A DNA stretch of 64,000 nucleotides from CALKJU01 sp035326425 (lineage in GTDB: Bacteria > Pseudomonadota > Alphaproteobacteria > Geminicoccales > Geminicoccaceae). Both the position numbers and the translations under genes were made by a program. Below, piece after piece: positions 25,202-38,835 of this stretch (positions within the stretch are counted from its first letter, which is position 1; every line of letters starts with the position of its first letter). The stretch lies in the NCBI GenBank assembly GCA_035326425.1, contig DAOLFG010000014.1, positions 38,237-102,236 on the forward strand, in the 5' to 3' direction. The notes beneath the pieces were generated by a model. It made no database searches. It had not been told where the DNA came from and saw nothing but the letters and a program-made list of their open reading frames with translations.

Positions 25202-25869
25202 ATCGCCGCCGTCTCGGCGCGCAGGATCGTGCCGCCGAGCGACACCGGCACGACATGGTGGCGGTCCAGCAGCATCGCGCGCTCGCGCGGCGCGAAGCCG
25301 CCCTCGGGCCCGATCAGGAAGGTGTCGAGCCGCCCCGCCTGCATGGCCTCCAGCAGCGGCGTTCCGCCGCCGGCCTCGTCGGCGAAGGCCAGCGCGCCTT
25401 CGGCCGTCGCCGCCTCGACCGCGGCGGCCAGCGTCAGCGGCCCGGCGATGTCGGGCACATCCAGTCGTCCGCACTGCTCGGCCGCCTCGACCGCCCGCGC
25501 CAGCAGGCGGTGGGAATCCTCGGGACGCACCACGCCGCGCTCGGTCAGCACCGGCACGATCCGCCGCACGCCGAGCTCGACCGCCTTCTCCAGCAGCCAT
25601 TCGAGCCGCGGCCGCTTGATCGGCGCCACCATCAGCACCGGGCCGGACGGGGCCGGCTGCGGACGGCGCTGCTCCACCGCCACGAGGCCGGGCTGCCGCC
25701 CCTCGCCGAGCCTCGCCAGCCATTCGCCGTCGCGGCCGTTGAACACCAGCACCTCGGCAGCAGCGCGCAGCCGCAGCACGTTGCGCAGGTAGTGCGCCTG
25801 GCGGCTGTCGAGCACGAGGCGGGCGTCCTGCGCCAGCGGCTGGTCGAGGTGGAGGCGTGGAACCGACAT
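25093..25869 (-). CDS. rsmE: 16S rRNA (uracil1498-N3)-methyltransferase
   Basis: Methylates U1498 of 16S rRNA using S-adenosylmethionine; a SPOUT-class enzyme of 258 aa. Family motifs are HYLRNVLRLR near the N-terminus, KAVELGVRRIVPV, the knot region LIGPEGGFAPRE and SLGGTILRAETAA. The C-terminal 20 or so residues beyond the knot are an extension encoded within the region that overlaps the convergent GGDEF-EAL gene by 109 nt. The ATG at 25867-25869 is divergent from ubiA, 48 bp away. Confidence 0.93.
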   Translation of the reverse strand: MSVPRLHLDQPLAQDARLVLDSRQAHYLRNVLRLRAAAEVLVFNGRDGEWLARLGEGRQPGLVAVEQRRPQPAPSGPVLMVAPIKRPRLEWLLEKAVELGVRRIVPVLTERGVVRPEDSHRLLARAVEAAEQCGRLDVPDIAGPLTLAAAVEAATAEGALAFADEAGGGTPLLEAMQAGRLDTFLIGPEGGFAPRERAMLLDRHHVVPVSLGGTILRAETAAIYAVACWRAMAGLRGGGTEGASSSTIRRESTGGDSR

Positions 25870-25917
25870 CCGGGGCCTCGCTTTACCGGTCGGGATCCGA
25901 GCGTTAGAAGCACAGCC

Positions 25918-26841
25918 ATGGCGGATCAAGCGATCGAGCCGGACGTGCTGCTGGTCGACCGGCAGCGACACTGGGCCTACCGGCTGCCGCCAGCGTGGCG
26001 CGACCTGGCCCTGTTGGCGCGCTGGGACCGGCCCATCGGCACCTGGCTGCTGCTGCTGCCCTGCTGGTGGGGCATGGCCCTGGCCGGTCCCGGCTGGTCG
26101 GACCTGTGGCTGGTGCCGGCCTTCGCGATCGGCGCCTTCGCGATGCGTGGCGCGGGCTGCACCATCAACGACCTCGCCGACCGCGACCTCGACGCCCGCG
26201 TGGCGCGCACCCGCAACCGGCCGCTGGCCGCCGGCCGGGTCTCGGTGGCGCGGGCCGTGGCGTTCGTGCTGGCGCAGATGGCCGTGGGCCTCGCCGTGCT
26301 GGCCATGCTCGACCTCGGCACCGCCCTGCTCGCCGTCTGCAGCATTCCGATCGTGCTGGCCTATCCCTTCGCCAAGCGGGTCACCTGGTGGCCGCAGCTC
26401 GTCCTCGGCCTCGCCTTCAACTGGGGTGCGCTGGTCGGCTTCCGCGAGATCGCCGGCGAGATGCGGCCGGCCGGCCTGCTGCTCTACGCCGCCGGCATCC
26501 TCTGGACCCTCGGCTACGACACCATCTACGCCCACCAGGACAAGGAGGACGACGCGCTGATCGGCGTGCGCTCGACCGCCCTACGTCTGGGCGAAGCCAC
26601 CCGTCCCTGGCTCGCCGGCTTCTATGCCGGCATGCTGCTGCTGCTCGCGGCCGCCGGCGCGCTGATGGGGCTCGGGCCGCTGTTCTATGTCGGGCTGGCG
26701 ATCACGGCATGGCTGTTGGCGCAGCAGGTCCGCCGGGTCGACCTCGACGATCCCGCCGACTGCCTGGCGCATTTCCGCGCCAACCGGCTGCACGGGCTCG
26801 TGGTGACGGCGGCCCTGCTCGCCGGCCACGTCCCCCTCTGA
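25918..26841 (+). CDS. ubiA: 4-hydroxybenzoate polyprenyltransferase
   Basis: Attaches the polyprenyl tail to 4-hydroxybenzoate in ubiquinone synthesis, in the inner membrane. 307 aa with about eight helices. The first aspartate-rich motif is NDLADRDLD and the second is YAHQDKEDD, followed by VRSTALRLG, all diagnostic of UbiA rather than CtaB. The ATG at 25918 gives the normal family length. The GTPase-like YcjX gene starts 7 nt after the stop, so these are likely transcribed together. Confidence 0.95.
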   Translation: MADQAIEPDVLLVDRQRHWAYRLPPAWRDLALLARWDRPIGTWLLLLPCWWGMALAGPGWSDLWLVPAFAIGAFAMRGAGCTINDLADRDLDARVARTRNRPLAAGRVSVARAVAFVLAQMAVGLAVLAMLDLGTALLAVCSIPIVLAYPFAKRVTWWPQLVLGLAFNWGALVGFREIAGEMRPAGLLLYAAGILWTLGYDTIYAHQDKEDDALIGVRSTALRLGEATRPWLAGFYAGMLLLLAAAGALMGLGPLFYVGLAITAWLLAQQVRRVDLDDPADCLAHFRANRLHGLVVTAALLAGHVPL

Positions 26842-26848
26842 TCCCGGG

Positions 26849-28249
26849 ATGGCCTTGCCCTCGTCAGGATTCGGCGTCGGTGGCCTCGTCTCGGGCCTAT
26901 GGGACGAGCTGTCGACGCTCGCCGACCGCGCCGTCGACCGGCATCTGCGCGTCGCCGTCACCGGCCTGCGCCGCAGCGGCAAGACCGTGTTCATCACCAG
27001 CATGGTCCATCACCTCCTGGACGGCCACGGCCTGCCCTTCCTGGGTGCGGTCCATGACGGCCGCTATCTCGGCGCCCGCATCGTCGGCGAGGACCTGCCG
27101 ACGGCCTTTCCCTACCGCCGCTTCCACGCCGAGCTCGCGGGCGAGCAGCCGCACTGGCCCAAGGCCACCGAGCGGCTGAGCACGCTGCGGTTGATCATTG
27201 CCTACCGCACCGACAGCATGGTGCTGAAGGCGCTGCAGCCCCTGCAGCACCTGACGGTCGACCTGATCGACTATCCGGGCGAATGGCTGCTCGACCTGCC
27301 GCTGATGACCCAGGATTTTCGCAGCTGGTCGGCGGCCGCGCTCCAGCTCGCCGACATGCCGGCGCGCACTGCCCTGGCCCGGCCATGGCTGGACCGGCTC
27401 GCCGCCACCGACCTCGACGGTCCGGCCGACGAGGCAGCACTGGCCGAGCTCGCCGCCACCTACACCACCTATCTGCGCCGCTGCCATCACGAGCTGGGCC
27501 TGAGCATGGTGCAGCCGGGCCGCTTCACCAATCCGGGCGACCTCGCCGGCTCGCCGCTGCTGCAGTTCTGCCCGATGCCGCCGGCCGAGGCCCGGTCCGG
27601 CTCGCTCAGGGCGCTGGCCGCCTCGCGCTACGAGGCCTATCGCAGCGAGGTCGTCGAGCGCTTCTACCGCGAGCATTTCAGCCGCTTCGACCGCCAGATC
27701 GTGCTGCTCGACCTGTTCGCCAGCCTGAACGCCGGCCCGCAGCACTTCGCCGATACCGAGCTGGCGCTCTCGACCATCCTCGAAAGCTTCCGCTACGGCT
27801 CCTCCTCCTGGCTCGGCCGGCTGTTCGCCCCGCGCATCGACAAGGTGCTGTTCGCCGCCAGCAAGGCCGACCATGTCGCCCACAGCCAGCACGCCAACCT
27901 CAAGGCCCTGCTCGAGCGGATGATCCAGGCCGCCGCCCGCCGGCCGCGCTTCAGCGGCATCTCGATCGACGTGCTGGCGCTGGCCGCCCTGCGTGCCACC
28001 GACACCGTGCGCACCGAGCACCAGGGCCAGGTGCTGTCCTGCGTGCGCGGCCGGCTGAAGGACGACAACCGCGAGACCGTGCTGTTCCCCGGCGAGATCC
28101 CGCCCGACCTGCCGGAGCCAGAGGACTGGACCAGCGGCCGCTTCCGGTTCAGGGACTTCGCGCCGCGCCGGCTGCGCCCCGGCCACCCCAACCAGCACAT
28201 CCGCCTGGACCAGGCGATCGAATACCTGATCGGGGACAAGCTGCGATGA
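26849..28249 (+). CDS. YcjX-family P-loop protein (DUF463)
   Basis: A 466-aa predicted nucleotide-binding protein. The P-loop GLRRSGKT is at residues 39-46, followed by VFITSMVHHLL, as in YcjX. A conserved DLIDYPGEWLLDLPL stretch near residue 135 resembles the G3-like DxxG region, and VLFAASKADHV near 335 resembles the NKxD-type specificity loop. E. coli YcjX is induced in heat-shock and phage-shock contexts; here the gene instead lies between ubiA and ogt. It overlaps the next gene by 4 nt (ATGA), a conserved YcjX-YcjF pairing. Confidence 0.9.
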   Translation: MALPSSGFGVGGLVSGLWDELSTLADRAVDRHLRVAVTGLRRSGKTVFITSMVHHLLDGHGLPFLGAVHDGRYLGARIVGEDLPTAFPYRRFHAELAGEQPHWPKATERLSTLRLIIAYRTDSMVLKALQPLQHLTVDLIDYPGEWLLDLPLMTQDFRSWSAAALQLADMPARTALARPWLDRLAATDLDGPADEAALAELAATYTTYLRRCHHELGLSMVQPGRFTNPGDLAGSPLLQFCPMPPAEARSGSLRALAASRYEAYRSEVVERFYREHFSRFDRQIVLLDLFASLNAGPQHFADTELALSTILESFRYGSSSWLGRLFAPRIDKVLFAASKADHVAHSQHANLKALLERMIQAAARRPRFSGISIDVLALAALRATDTVRTEHQGQVLSCVRGRLKDDNRETVLFPGEIPPDLPEPEDWTSGRFRFRDFAPRRLRPGHPNQHIRLDQAIEYLIGDKLR

Positions 28250-29238
28250 GCGGACGCCCGCCGCCCCGGCCGTTCGAGCTCGATCCCACCCGCGTCGAGG
28301 TGGTGGCCGAGCCCGAGCCGATGCTGCCGGCGGCCGTGGAGGCCGAGCCGGTCGAGCCGCCGCCCCGGGGCAATCGCTGGCTGAAATGGCTGGGCATCTC
28401 GGGCGGCATCGCCATCGCCGCCGCCGTCACCGTCCAGTCCGTGCAGTTCACCCAGGGCCTGATGCAGGAGAGCCCGTTCCTCGGCTGGCCCTTCGCCATC
28501 CTGCTGGGCATCGTCGGCGTCACCGCCGTCGGCGCCCTCGGCCGCGAGCTGCACGAGCTGTACCGGCTGTCGCGGCGCGCCTCGACGCGGCACGATGCCG
28601 AGCGCATCGCCGCCTCGGCGCTGCACGGCCAGGCCGAGCGGTTGCTCGAGCCGATCGCCGAGCGCTATGCGGCGCGGCCGGCCTTCGCCCACGGCGTCGC
28701 CGCCTACCGCGAGCGCGCCAGCGACGCCCTCGACGACCGCGAGCGGCTGATCCTGTTCGAGCGCACCGTGCTGGCGCCGGTCGACCGCGCCGCCTACCGC
28801 CTGGTGCTGCAGGGCAGCCGCGACAACGGCCTGCTCACCGCCCTGTCGCCGCTGGGCCTGCTCGATGGCCTGCTCGTGCTCTGGCGCACGCTGATGATGC
28901 TGCGCGCCATCGCCCGGCTCTACGGCATGGCGCCCGGCGCCATCGCCAGCCTGGCGCTGCTCAAGCGCTGCATCCGCAACGCCGCCTTGGCGGGCCTCGC
29001 CGACGTCGTCACTCATGCAGCGGTCGAGCATGTCGGTGCCTCGCTGCTGGCGCTGCTGTCGGCCCGCGCCGGCCAGGGTGCCGGCAACGCGCTGCTGTCG
29101 GCGCGGCTGGGTGTCGAGGCGATGCGGCAGAGCCGGCCCCTGCCCTTCATCGCCGAGCCGCTGCCGACCATCCGCGAGCTGCGCAAGGCCCTGCTCGACA
29201 GCCCAGCCGCGACCGAAGCCCTGGAGCGCAAGCCTTGA
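28246..29238 (+). CDS. YcjF/TIGR01620-family membrane protein (DUF697)
   Basis: A 330-aa protein with a proline-rich N-terminus (about 1-43), two helices (about 47-68 and 77-100) and a C-terminal DUF697-type domain containing further hydrophobic helices (for example GLLDGLLVLWRTLMMLRAIARLYG). It matches the YcjF family that accompanies YcjX. The function is unknown; a membrane-stress role is inferred from the E. coli homologues. The ATG at 28246 overlaps the YcjX stop, and its own stop overlaps the ogt TTG (TTGA), so all three are coupled. Confidence 0.88.
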   Translation: MSGRPPPRPFELDPTRVEVVAEPEPMLPAAVEAEPVEPPPRGNRWLKWLGISGGIAIAAAVTVQSVQFTQGLMQESPFLGWPFAILLGIVGVTAVGALGRELHELYRLSRRASTRHDAERIAASALHGQAERLLEPIAERYAARPAFAHGVAAYRERASDALDDRERLILFERTVLAPVDRAAYRLVLQGSRDNGLLTALSPLGLLDGLLVLWRTLMMLRAIARLYGMAPGAIASLALLKRCIRNAALAGLADVVTHAAVEHVGASLLALLSARAGQGAGNALLSARLGVEAMRQSRPLPFIAEPLPTIRELRKALLDSPAATEALERKP

Positions 29239-29735
29239 TCCATTGGACGCTGGTGCCGAGCCCGATCGGCGATCTGCTGGTGAAGGGCGATGGCGAGGCG
29301 GTGACCGGCCTCTACATGGAGGGCGAGAACGAGCCGCCGACGACCGGCGCCCTTCGCCAGGACGACGATCCGGCGCTCACCGCCGCCCGCCACCAGCTCG
29401 ACGCCTATTTCGCCGGCCGGCTGACCCGCTTCGACCTGCCGCTGCACCTGCACGGCACCGACTTCCAGCGGATGGTGTGGAATGCCCTGCTGACCATCCC
29501 GTTCGGCCGGACCACCAGCTACGGCGCCCTGGCCACGAAGCTGGGCAAGCCCGGTGCCATGCGCGCCGTCGGCCTCGCCAACGGCCGCAACCCGATCTCG
29601 ATCATCGTGCCCTGCCACCGCGTCATCGGCAGCGACGGCTCGCTCACCGGCTATGGCGGCGGCATCGATCGCAAGCGCTGGCTGCTGGCGCACGAGCAGG
29701 AGGTGGCGGCACGGAGCGACGGCCGGCTGATCTGA
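29235..29735 (+). CDS. ogt: Methylated-DNA--protein-cysteine methyltransferase
   Basis: Suicide repair enzyme that removes alkyl groups from O6 of guanine. 166 aa with the active-site motif PCHRV (C127), the helix-turn-helix region TDFQRMVWNALLTIPFGRTTSYG and the LTGYGGGIDRKRWLL tail. No Ada regulatory domain is fused, so it is Ogt-like. The TTG start at 29235 overlaps the preceding stop, giving tight coupling to the YcjX-YcjF pair. Convergent with gltB, 22 nt apart. Confidence 0.94.
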   Translation: MIHWTLVPSPIGDLLVKGDGEAVTGLYMEGENEPPTTGALRQDDDPALTAARHQLDAYFAGRLTRFDLPLHLHGTDFQRMVWNALLTIPFGRTTSYGALATKLGKPGAMRAVGLANGRNPISIIVPCHRVIGSDGSLTGYGGGIDRKRWLLAHEQEVAARSDGRLI

Positions 29736-29757
29736 TTCGCCGCCCCGGCACGCTTCA

Positions 29758-34287
<4,530 letters not shown>

Positions 34288-34313
34288 CGGCGTCTCTTTC
34301 CGAACGCGGCGGA

Positions 34314-35762
34314 TCAGGAGGCGAGCGCCAGGCGCGGCGCTTCGGCCGTGGCCCTGCTTATCAGGTAGTCGTGCATGCTGGCGGCGGCGTCGCGGCCGTC
34401 GCGCACGCCCCAGACGACCAGCGAGGCGCCGCGGACGATGTCGCCCGCCGCGAACACGCCGGGGACCGTCGTCATCATGGTCGACCAGTCGATGCGGATG
34501 GTGCCCCAGCGGCTGACCTCGAGCGCCGGGTCGCCGAACATGGCCGGTACGTCCTCCGGATCGAAGCCCAGTGCCTTGATGACGAGATCGGCCTCCATCC
34601 TGAAGCTGGAGCCCGGCACGATCTCCGGCACCTGCCGGCCGGTGACGTCGGGGGCGCCCAGCCGCATCCGGGCGGCGCGCACGGCGCTCACCCTGCCGTC
34701 GCCCAGGAAGGCCTCGGGTGCCGAGAGCCAGACGAACTCGACGCCCTCCTCCTCGGCATTGCCGACCTCGCGCATCGAGCCCGGCATGTTGGCGCGGTCG
34801 CGGCGGTAGACGCATTTGACGGATCTCGCACCCTGGCGGACCGAGGTGCGCACGCAGTCCATGGCGGTGTCGCCGCCGCCGATCACCACGACATGCTTGC
34901 CGGCAGCGTTCAGCATGCCCTCGGGATCGACCCTGTCGCCGAGGCCGCGGCGATTGCTGGCGGTGAGGAACTCCAGCGCCGGAACGATGCCGGCCAGGCC
35001 CGAGCCCGGCGCCTGCAGCTCGCGCGCCTTGTAGACGCCGGTGGCGATCAGGACGGCGTCGTGCCGTCGGCGCAGCTCGGCGAAGGACGGGCCCTCGCCA
35101 CCGACATCGCTGCCGAGGTGGAACACCACCCCGCCGTCGCCGAGATAGTCGGCGCGGCGCTGGACGACGTGCTTTTCGAGCTTGAAGCCCGGAATCCCGT
35201 ACATCAGCAGGCCGCCGACCCGGTCGTAGCGGTCGTAGACATGCACCTTCCAGCCCTTGCGGCGGAGCTGCTCGGCGGCGGCGAGCCCGGCCGGCCCGGC
35301 GCCGATGACGCCGACCGAGCCGTCGCGCTCGCGCACCGGCCGCGGCGGCCGCACCCAGCCCATGTCGAAGGCGGTGTCGGTGATGTATTTCTCGACAGAG
35401 CCGATGGTGACGGTGCCGTGCCCGGCCTGCTCGATGACGCAGTTGCCCTCGCACAGCCGGTCCTGCGGACAGATGCGGCCGCAGATCTCCGGCATGTTGT
35501 TGGTGGCCGAGCTGAGCTCGTAGGCCTCCTGCAGCCGGCCCTCGGCGGTCAGCCGCAGCCAGTCGGGGATGTTGTTGTGCAGCGGGCAGTGCACCTGGCA
35601 GAACGGCACGCCGCACTGCTCGCAGCGCGACGCCTGCTCGGCCGCCTTCTTCTCGCTGAACCGCCCGTAGATCTCGCGGAAGTCGGCCTTGCGCTCGGCA
35701 GCGCCGCGCTTGTCGGGCATGGACTGCCCGATGCTGACGAACTGCATCATCCTCGCCGACAT
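34314..35762 (-). CDS. gltD: Glutamate synthase (NADPH) small subunit
   Basis: Passes electrons from NADPH via FAD and two 4Fe-4S clusters to GltB. 482 aa. The N-terminal cluster cysteines are in RCEQCGVPFCQVHCP and CGRICPQDRLCEGNC; the FAD motif is GVIGAGPAGLAAAEQL and the NADP motif VVIGGGDTAMDC. I chose the ATG at 35760-35762 because GGAGGAG is correctly spaced (5 nt); the GTG six bases earlier would sit on top of it. The 180-bp, relatively AT-rich region upstream probably carries the operon promoter. Confidence 0.96.
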   Translation of the reverse strand: MSARMMQFVSIGQSMPDKRGAAERKADFREIYGRFSEKKAAEQASRCEQCGVPFCQVHCPLHNNIPDWLRLTAEGRLQEAYELSSATNNMPEICGRICPQDRLCEGNCVIEQAGHGTVTIGSVEKYITDTAFDMGWVRPPRPVRERDGSVGVIGAGPAGLAAAEQLRRKGWKVHVYDRYDRVGGLLMYGIPGFKLEKHVVQRRADYLGDGGVVFHLGSDVGGEGPSFAELRRRHDAVLIATGVYKARELQAPGSGLAGIVPALEFLTASNRRGLGDRVDPEGMLNAAGKHVVVIGGGDTAMDCVRTSVRQGARSVKCVYRRDRANMPGSMREVGNAEEEGVEFVWLSAPEAFLGDGRVSAVRAARMRLGAPDVTGRQVPEIVPGSSFRMEADLVIKALGFDPEDVPAMFGDPALEVSRWGTIRIDWSTMMTTVPGVFAAGDIVRGASLVVWGVRDGRDAAASMHDYLISRATAEAPRLALAS

Positions 35763-35942
35763 GCGCACTCCTCCAGCCTGCCCTTCAGCAGCCGTGGAAT
35801 GCTTATAAATCGCGCCTTGCGCGGGATCCAGCGCAGCCGCAGCAATTCGTCAGCTATGATGACGATTTTCTTGCGCGGTCGAATTGCCCAAATCTTCGCC
35901 GGCGACTGCCTAAGGATTAATCGTCCCTGGAGCTGACGATCC
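35763..35942. promoter_or_regulatory. AT-richer intergenic region upstream of gltD
   Basis: These 180 bases have clearly lower GC than their surroundings (AT-rich stretches such as GATTTATAAGC and AAGAAAATCGTCATC on the minus strand) and precede the gltD-gltB operon. A promoter is likely here, but I could not place a convincing -35/-10 pair or a sigma54 site. Confidence 0.4.
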
Positions 35943-36887
35943 TCATGCCACCGGCAGCTTGCCGCCAAGGCCGGCGTACTGGCGCAGATAGCCGGGCACC
36001 ACGACCTCGAGCGGCGTCGGCGGAATGCCGAGCTCGGCGAGGCCGGCGGCGTCGGCCGCCACGACGTTGTCGCGCTTCAGCAGCTCGACCTGGTCGCGGG
36101 TCAGCGGCGGAACGGGCGCCAGCTCGGCCAGTCGGGCCAACCTCGTGGCGACGCCCCACGGAACGCTCACGAGCACCCGGCGGCGCTCGATCACCTGCAA
36201 CATGTAGGCCATCAGCTCGCGCATGCTGCAGGCGCGCGGCCCGCCCAGCTCGTAGGTGCGGCCGGCCGTCTCCGGCTGCGTCAGCCCCGCCATCACCGCC
36301 TCGGCGACGTCGCCGACATAGACCGGCTGGAAACGGTTGCGGCCGCCGCCGATCAGCGGCAACGCCGGTGCGATCCGCGCCATGGCGGCGAAGCGGTTGA
36401 AGAAGCCGTCCTCGGGCCCGAACACCACGCTCGGCCGCAGGATCGTCGCCTGTGGGAAGGCCCGGCGCACCGCCGCCTCGCCTTGCGCCTTCGTCCGGGC
36501 ATAGAGGCTGGCCGAATCCGCGTCGGCGCCGATCGCCGACAGGTGCGCGAGGCGCCGCGCCCCCGCCGCCGTCGCGGCCGCCGCGATGCGGCCCGGCAGC
36601 TCGCCCTGCACGGCCGCGAAGTCGCCGGCCTTCCGCTCGGCCAGGATGCCGATGCAGTTGACGACATGCGTCGTGCCTTCGACCAGGGCGGCGATCCGCT
36701 CGTCGTCCGGCCTGTCGAACGGGATGAGCACGATCTGGGCGACGTTGCCCATCGGCTGCAGGAAGCCGGCGTTGCGCGGCGCCCGCGTCGGCACCCGGAC
36801 GGTGGCGCCCCGTTCGGCCAGTCGCCGCACCACGTGGCGGCCGATGAAACCCGTCCCGCCGAACACGGTGACCACGGCGTCGCGCAT
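35943..36887 (-). CDS. NAD(P)H-binding protein, complex I NDUFA9 subunit family
   Basis: A 314-aa atypical short-chain reductase with Rossmann motif VFGGTGFIGRHVVRRLAERG at residues 8-27. The partial active-site region SASLYARTKAQGEAAVR and the LRPSVVFGPEDGFFNRFA motif match alphaproteobacterial homologues of the mitochondrial 39-kDa (NDUFA9) complex I subunit. No complex I genes are in the window, so involvement in NADH dehydrogenase assembly is family-based inference. The start is the ATG at 36885-36887. It precedes gltD on the same strand. Confidence 0.87.
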   Translation of the reverse strand: MRDAVVTVFGGTGFIGRHVVRRLAERGATVRVPTRAPRNAGFLQPMGNVAQIVLIPFDRPDDERIAALVEGTTHVVNCIGILAERKAGDFAAVQGELPGRIAAAATAAGARRLAHLSAIGADADSASLYARTKAQGEAAVRRAFPQATILRPSVVFGPEDGFFNRFAAMARIAPALPLIGGGRNRFQPVYVGDVAEAVMAGLTQPETAGRTYELGGPRACSMRELMAYMLQVIERRRVLVSVPWGVATRLARLAELAPVPPLTRDQVELLKRDNVVAADAAGLAELGIPPTPLEVVVPGYLRQYAGLGGKLPVA

Positions 36888-36923
36888 GCCCTGCCCTCAT
36901 TGTCTGCCGCCGGCCCAGCCGGC

Positions 36924-36950
36924 TTGACGCGTATCCGCCGACCTCATACA
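36924..36950 (+). promoter_or_regulatory. Candidate promoter for tRNA-Leu
   Basis: TTGACG (36924-36929), a 15-nt spacer and CATACA (36945-36950) lie 17 nt before the tRNA. The spacing is slightly short and the -10 is weak, but the position is right for a stable-RNA promoter. Confidence 0.4.
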
Positions 36951-36966
36951 TGTCCGCGCGTCCGCA

Positions 36967-37053
36967 GCCCAGGTGGCGGAATTGGTAGACGCACTAGCTT
37001 CAGGTGCTAGCGATCGCAAGGTCGTGGAGGTTCGAGTCCTCTCCTGGGCACCA
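36967..37053 (+). tRNA. tRNA-Leu (anticodon CAG)
   Basis: An 87-nt class II tRNA including an encoded CCA end. The acceptor arm GCCCAGG pairs with CCTGGGC (37043-37049). The D-arm region is TGGCGGAATTGGTAGACGC. The anticodon stem CTAGC/GCTAG closes the 7-nt loop TTCAGGT, giving anticodon CAG, which reads CUG leucine codons. There is a long variable arm, as expected for tRNA-Leu, and the T-loop is TTCGAGT. CUG is by far the dominant Leu codon in this GC-rich sequence. Confidence 0.97.
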
Positions 37054-37136
37054 TCCGCGCGGAAGTGGCCGTCGTTGACGGCGCCTTAACCAAGACCTCG
37101 CTAGCCTCCGGGCGACCCAGAGGCCGGATGGCGAGT

Positions 37137-37748
37137 ATGACGGTACATCTCCACGAAGGCGACCTGCCGCCGTCCGTGTCCCTTGGCGGCGTGATCGCCG
37201 TCGACACCGAGACCATGGGCCTCAACCCGGCCCGCGACCGGCTCTGCGTCGTGCAGCTGTCGGACGGCGACGGCACGGCCCATCTCGTCCGTTTCGCACC
37301 CGGCGTGTACGATGCACCGAACCTGAGCGCCCTGCTGGCCGATCCCGGCCGGCTCAAGATTTTCCACTACGCCCGCTTCGATGTGGCGGTGCTGCGCCGG
37401 TTCCTCGGCATCGCGGTGCAGCCGGTCTACTGCACCAAGATCGCCTCGCGGCTGGTGCGCACCTATACCGATCGGCACGGCCTCAAGGATCTCGTCCGCG
37501 AGGTGCTGGGCATCGACCTGTCGAAGGCCGAGCAGACCTCCGACTGGGGAGCGCCGCAGTTGAGCGAGCCCCAGCTGCGCTACGCCGCCACCGACGTGCT
37601 GCATCTCCATGCGCTGAAGGCCAGGCTGGACGCCATGCTCGAGCGCGAGGGCCGCACGGCGCTCGCCGAAGCCTGCTTCGGCTTCCTGCCGACGCGGGCC
37701 GAGCTCGACCTCGCCGGCTGGCCCGATCTGGACATCTTCGCCCATTGA
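37137..37748 (+). CDS. rnd: Ribonuclease D, short form without HRDC domains
   Basis: A 3'-5' exoribonuclease for tRNA 3' maturation. With the ATG at 37137 it has 203 aa, consisting only of the DEDD exonuclease domain. Catalytic residues are visible in VDTETMGL, FHYARFDVAVL and the YAATD motif of the DEDDy class. The HRDC domains of E. coli RNase D are absent, as is common in alphaproteobacteria. An ATG at 37128 would add three residues. A TTGACG at 37075 with CTAGCC at 37101 is a weak promoter candidate. It lies 84 nt after tRNA-Leu. Confidence 0.92.
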   Translation: MTVHLHEGDLPPSVSLGGVIAVDTETMGLNPARDRLCVVQLSDGDGTAHLVRFAPGVYDAPNLSALLADPGRLKIFHYARFDVAVLRRFLGIAVQPVYCTKIASRLVRTYTDRHGLKDLVREVLGIDLSKAEQTSDWGAPQLSEPQLRYAATDVLHLHALKARLDAMLEREGRTALAEACFGFLPTRAELDLAGWPDLDIFAH

Positions 37749-37839
37749 GGCCGGGGTCGAGCGATGCCTATCCTGCGGCATGCCGCCGCCTGAGCGTGCA
37801 CCCTTTGGAGCAGAGCGAGTATCCTCCCTGACCCGAGCC

Positions 37840-38835
37840 ATGGCCACAGCCCCCCGCCTTGCCGCAAGCCCACGCTCCGACGACCCCGGCGGGGCGCTCG
37901 CCAGCGGCCGTCGCGTGCTGGCGGCGGAGGCGGCGGCGCTCGCCGCGCTCGAGGGCGCCCTCGACGCCGACTTCGTGCGCGCCGTCGACATGCTGGCGGC
38001 GGTGGCGGGCCGGATCGTGGTCAGCGGCATGGGCAAGAGCGGGCATGTGGCGCGCAAGATCGCGGCCACCCTGGCCTCGACCGGGGCGCCCGCCATGTTC
38101 GTCCACCCGGGCGAGGCCAGCCACGGCGATCTCGGCATGATCACCGCGCAGGACGCGGTGCTGGCACTGTCGAATTCGGGCGAGACCGCCGAGCTGCGCG
38201 ACCTGACGCTCTACACCCGCCGCTTCGACATCCCGCTGATCGCCATGGTAGGCCGCCGCCAGAGCACGCTGGCCGAGGAGGCCGACGTGGCGCTGGTGCT
38301 GCCCGAGGTCGGCGAGGCCTGCCCGATGGGCCTGGCCCCCACCACCTCGACCACCTGCATGCTGGCCCTGGGTGACGCGCTCGCCGTGGCTCTCCTGGAG
38401 CGGCGCGGCTTCTCCGCCACCGACTTCGCCACCTTCCATCCCGGCGGCAAGCTCGGCAACCAGCTCAAGCGCGTCGACCAGCTGATGCGCCGGGGCGACG
38501 ACCTGCCGCTGGTCGGCCTCGACACCAGCATGGCCGACGCCATCCTCGAGATGTCGCGCAAGGCCCTGGGATGCGTCGGCGTGACGGACGGAGGCAGGCT
38601 CGTCGGCATCGTCACCGATGGCGACTTGCGCCGGCACATGGGCGATGGCCTGCTGGAGAGCAGGGTCGCCGATGTGATGACGGCCAACCCCCGCACCGTC
38701 GACCGCAGGACCCTGGCCGTGGAGGCATTGCAGATCATGAACGCGCGCTCGATCACGGTCCTGTTCGTCGCGGAGGCCGGCGCGCCGGTGGGCGCGCTGC
38801 ACCTGCACGACTGCCTGCGCGCGGGGATCGCGTGA
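37840..38835 (+). CDS. kdsD: D-arabinose-5-phosphate isomerase (KdsD/KpsF family)
   Basis: Converts ribulose-5-phosphate to arabinose-5-phosphate, the first step to the LPS sugar Kdo. SIS sugar-isomerase domain (about 35-180, with VVSGMGKSGHVARKIAATLASTG) followed by two CBS domains (about 210-330). FHPGGKLG marks the end of the SIS domain. I chose the ATG at 37840 for a 331-aa protein of normal family length; an in-frame ATG at 37780 would add 20 residues and neither has a clear ribosome-binding site. lptA begins at its stop codon (TGATG). Confidence 0.93.
   Translation: MATAPRLAASPRSDDPGGALASGRRVLAAEAAALAALEGALDADFVRAVDMLAAVAGRIVVSGMGKSGHVARKIAATLASTGAPAMFVHPGEASHGDLGMITAQDAVLALSNSGETAELRDLTLYTRRFDIPLIAMVGRRQSTLAEEADVALVLPEVGEACPMGLAPTTSTTCMLALGDALAVALLERRGFSATDFATFHPGGKLGNQLKRVDQLMRRGDDLPLVGLDTSMADAILEMSRKALGCVGVTDGGRLVGIVTDGDLRRHMGDGLLESRVADVMTANPRTVDRRTLAVEALQIMNARSITVLFVAEAGAPVGALHLHDCLRAGIA

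Noticed and set aside
21872..25723. 1283-codon minus-strand frame across tldD, the SUOX-like gene and the GGDEF-EAL gene
   Set aside because: It crosses three convincing plus-strand genes and part of rsmE in the wrong frame, with no recognisable domain; another high-GC shadow.
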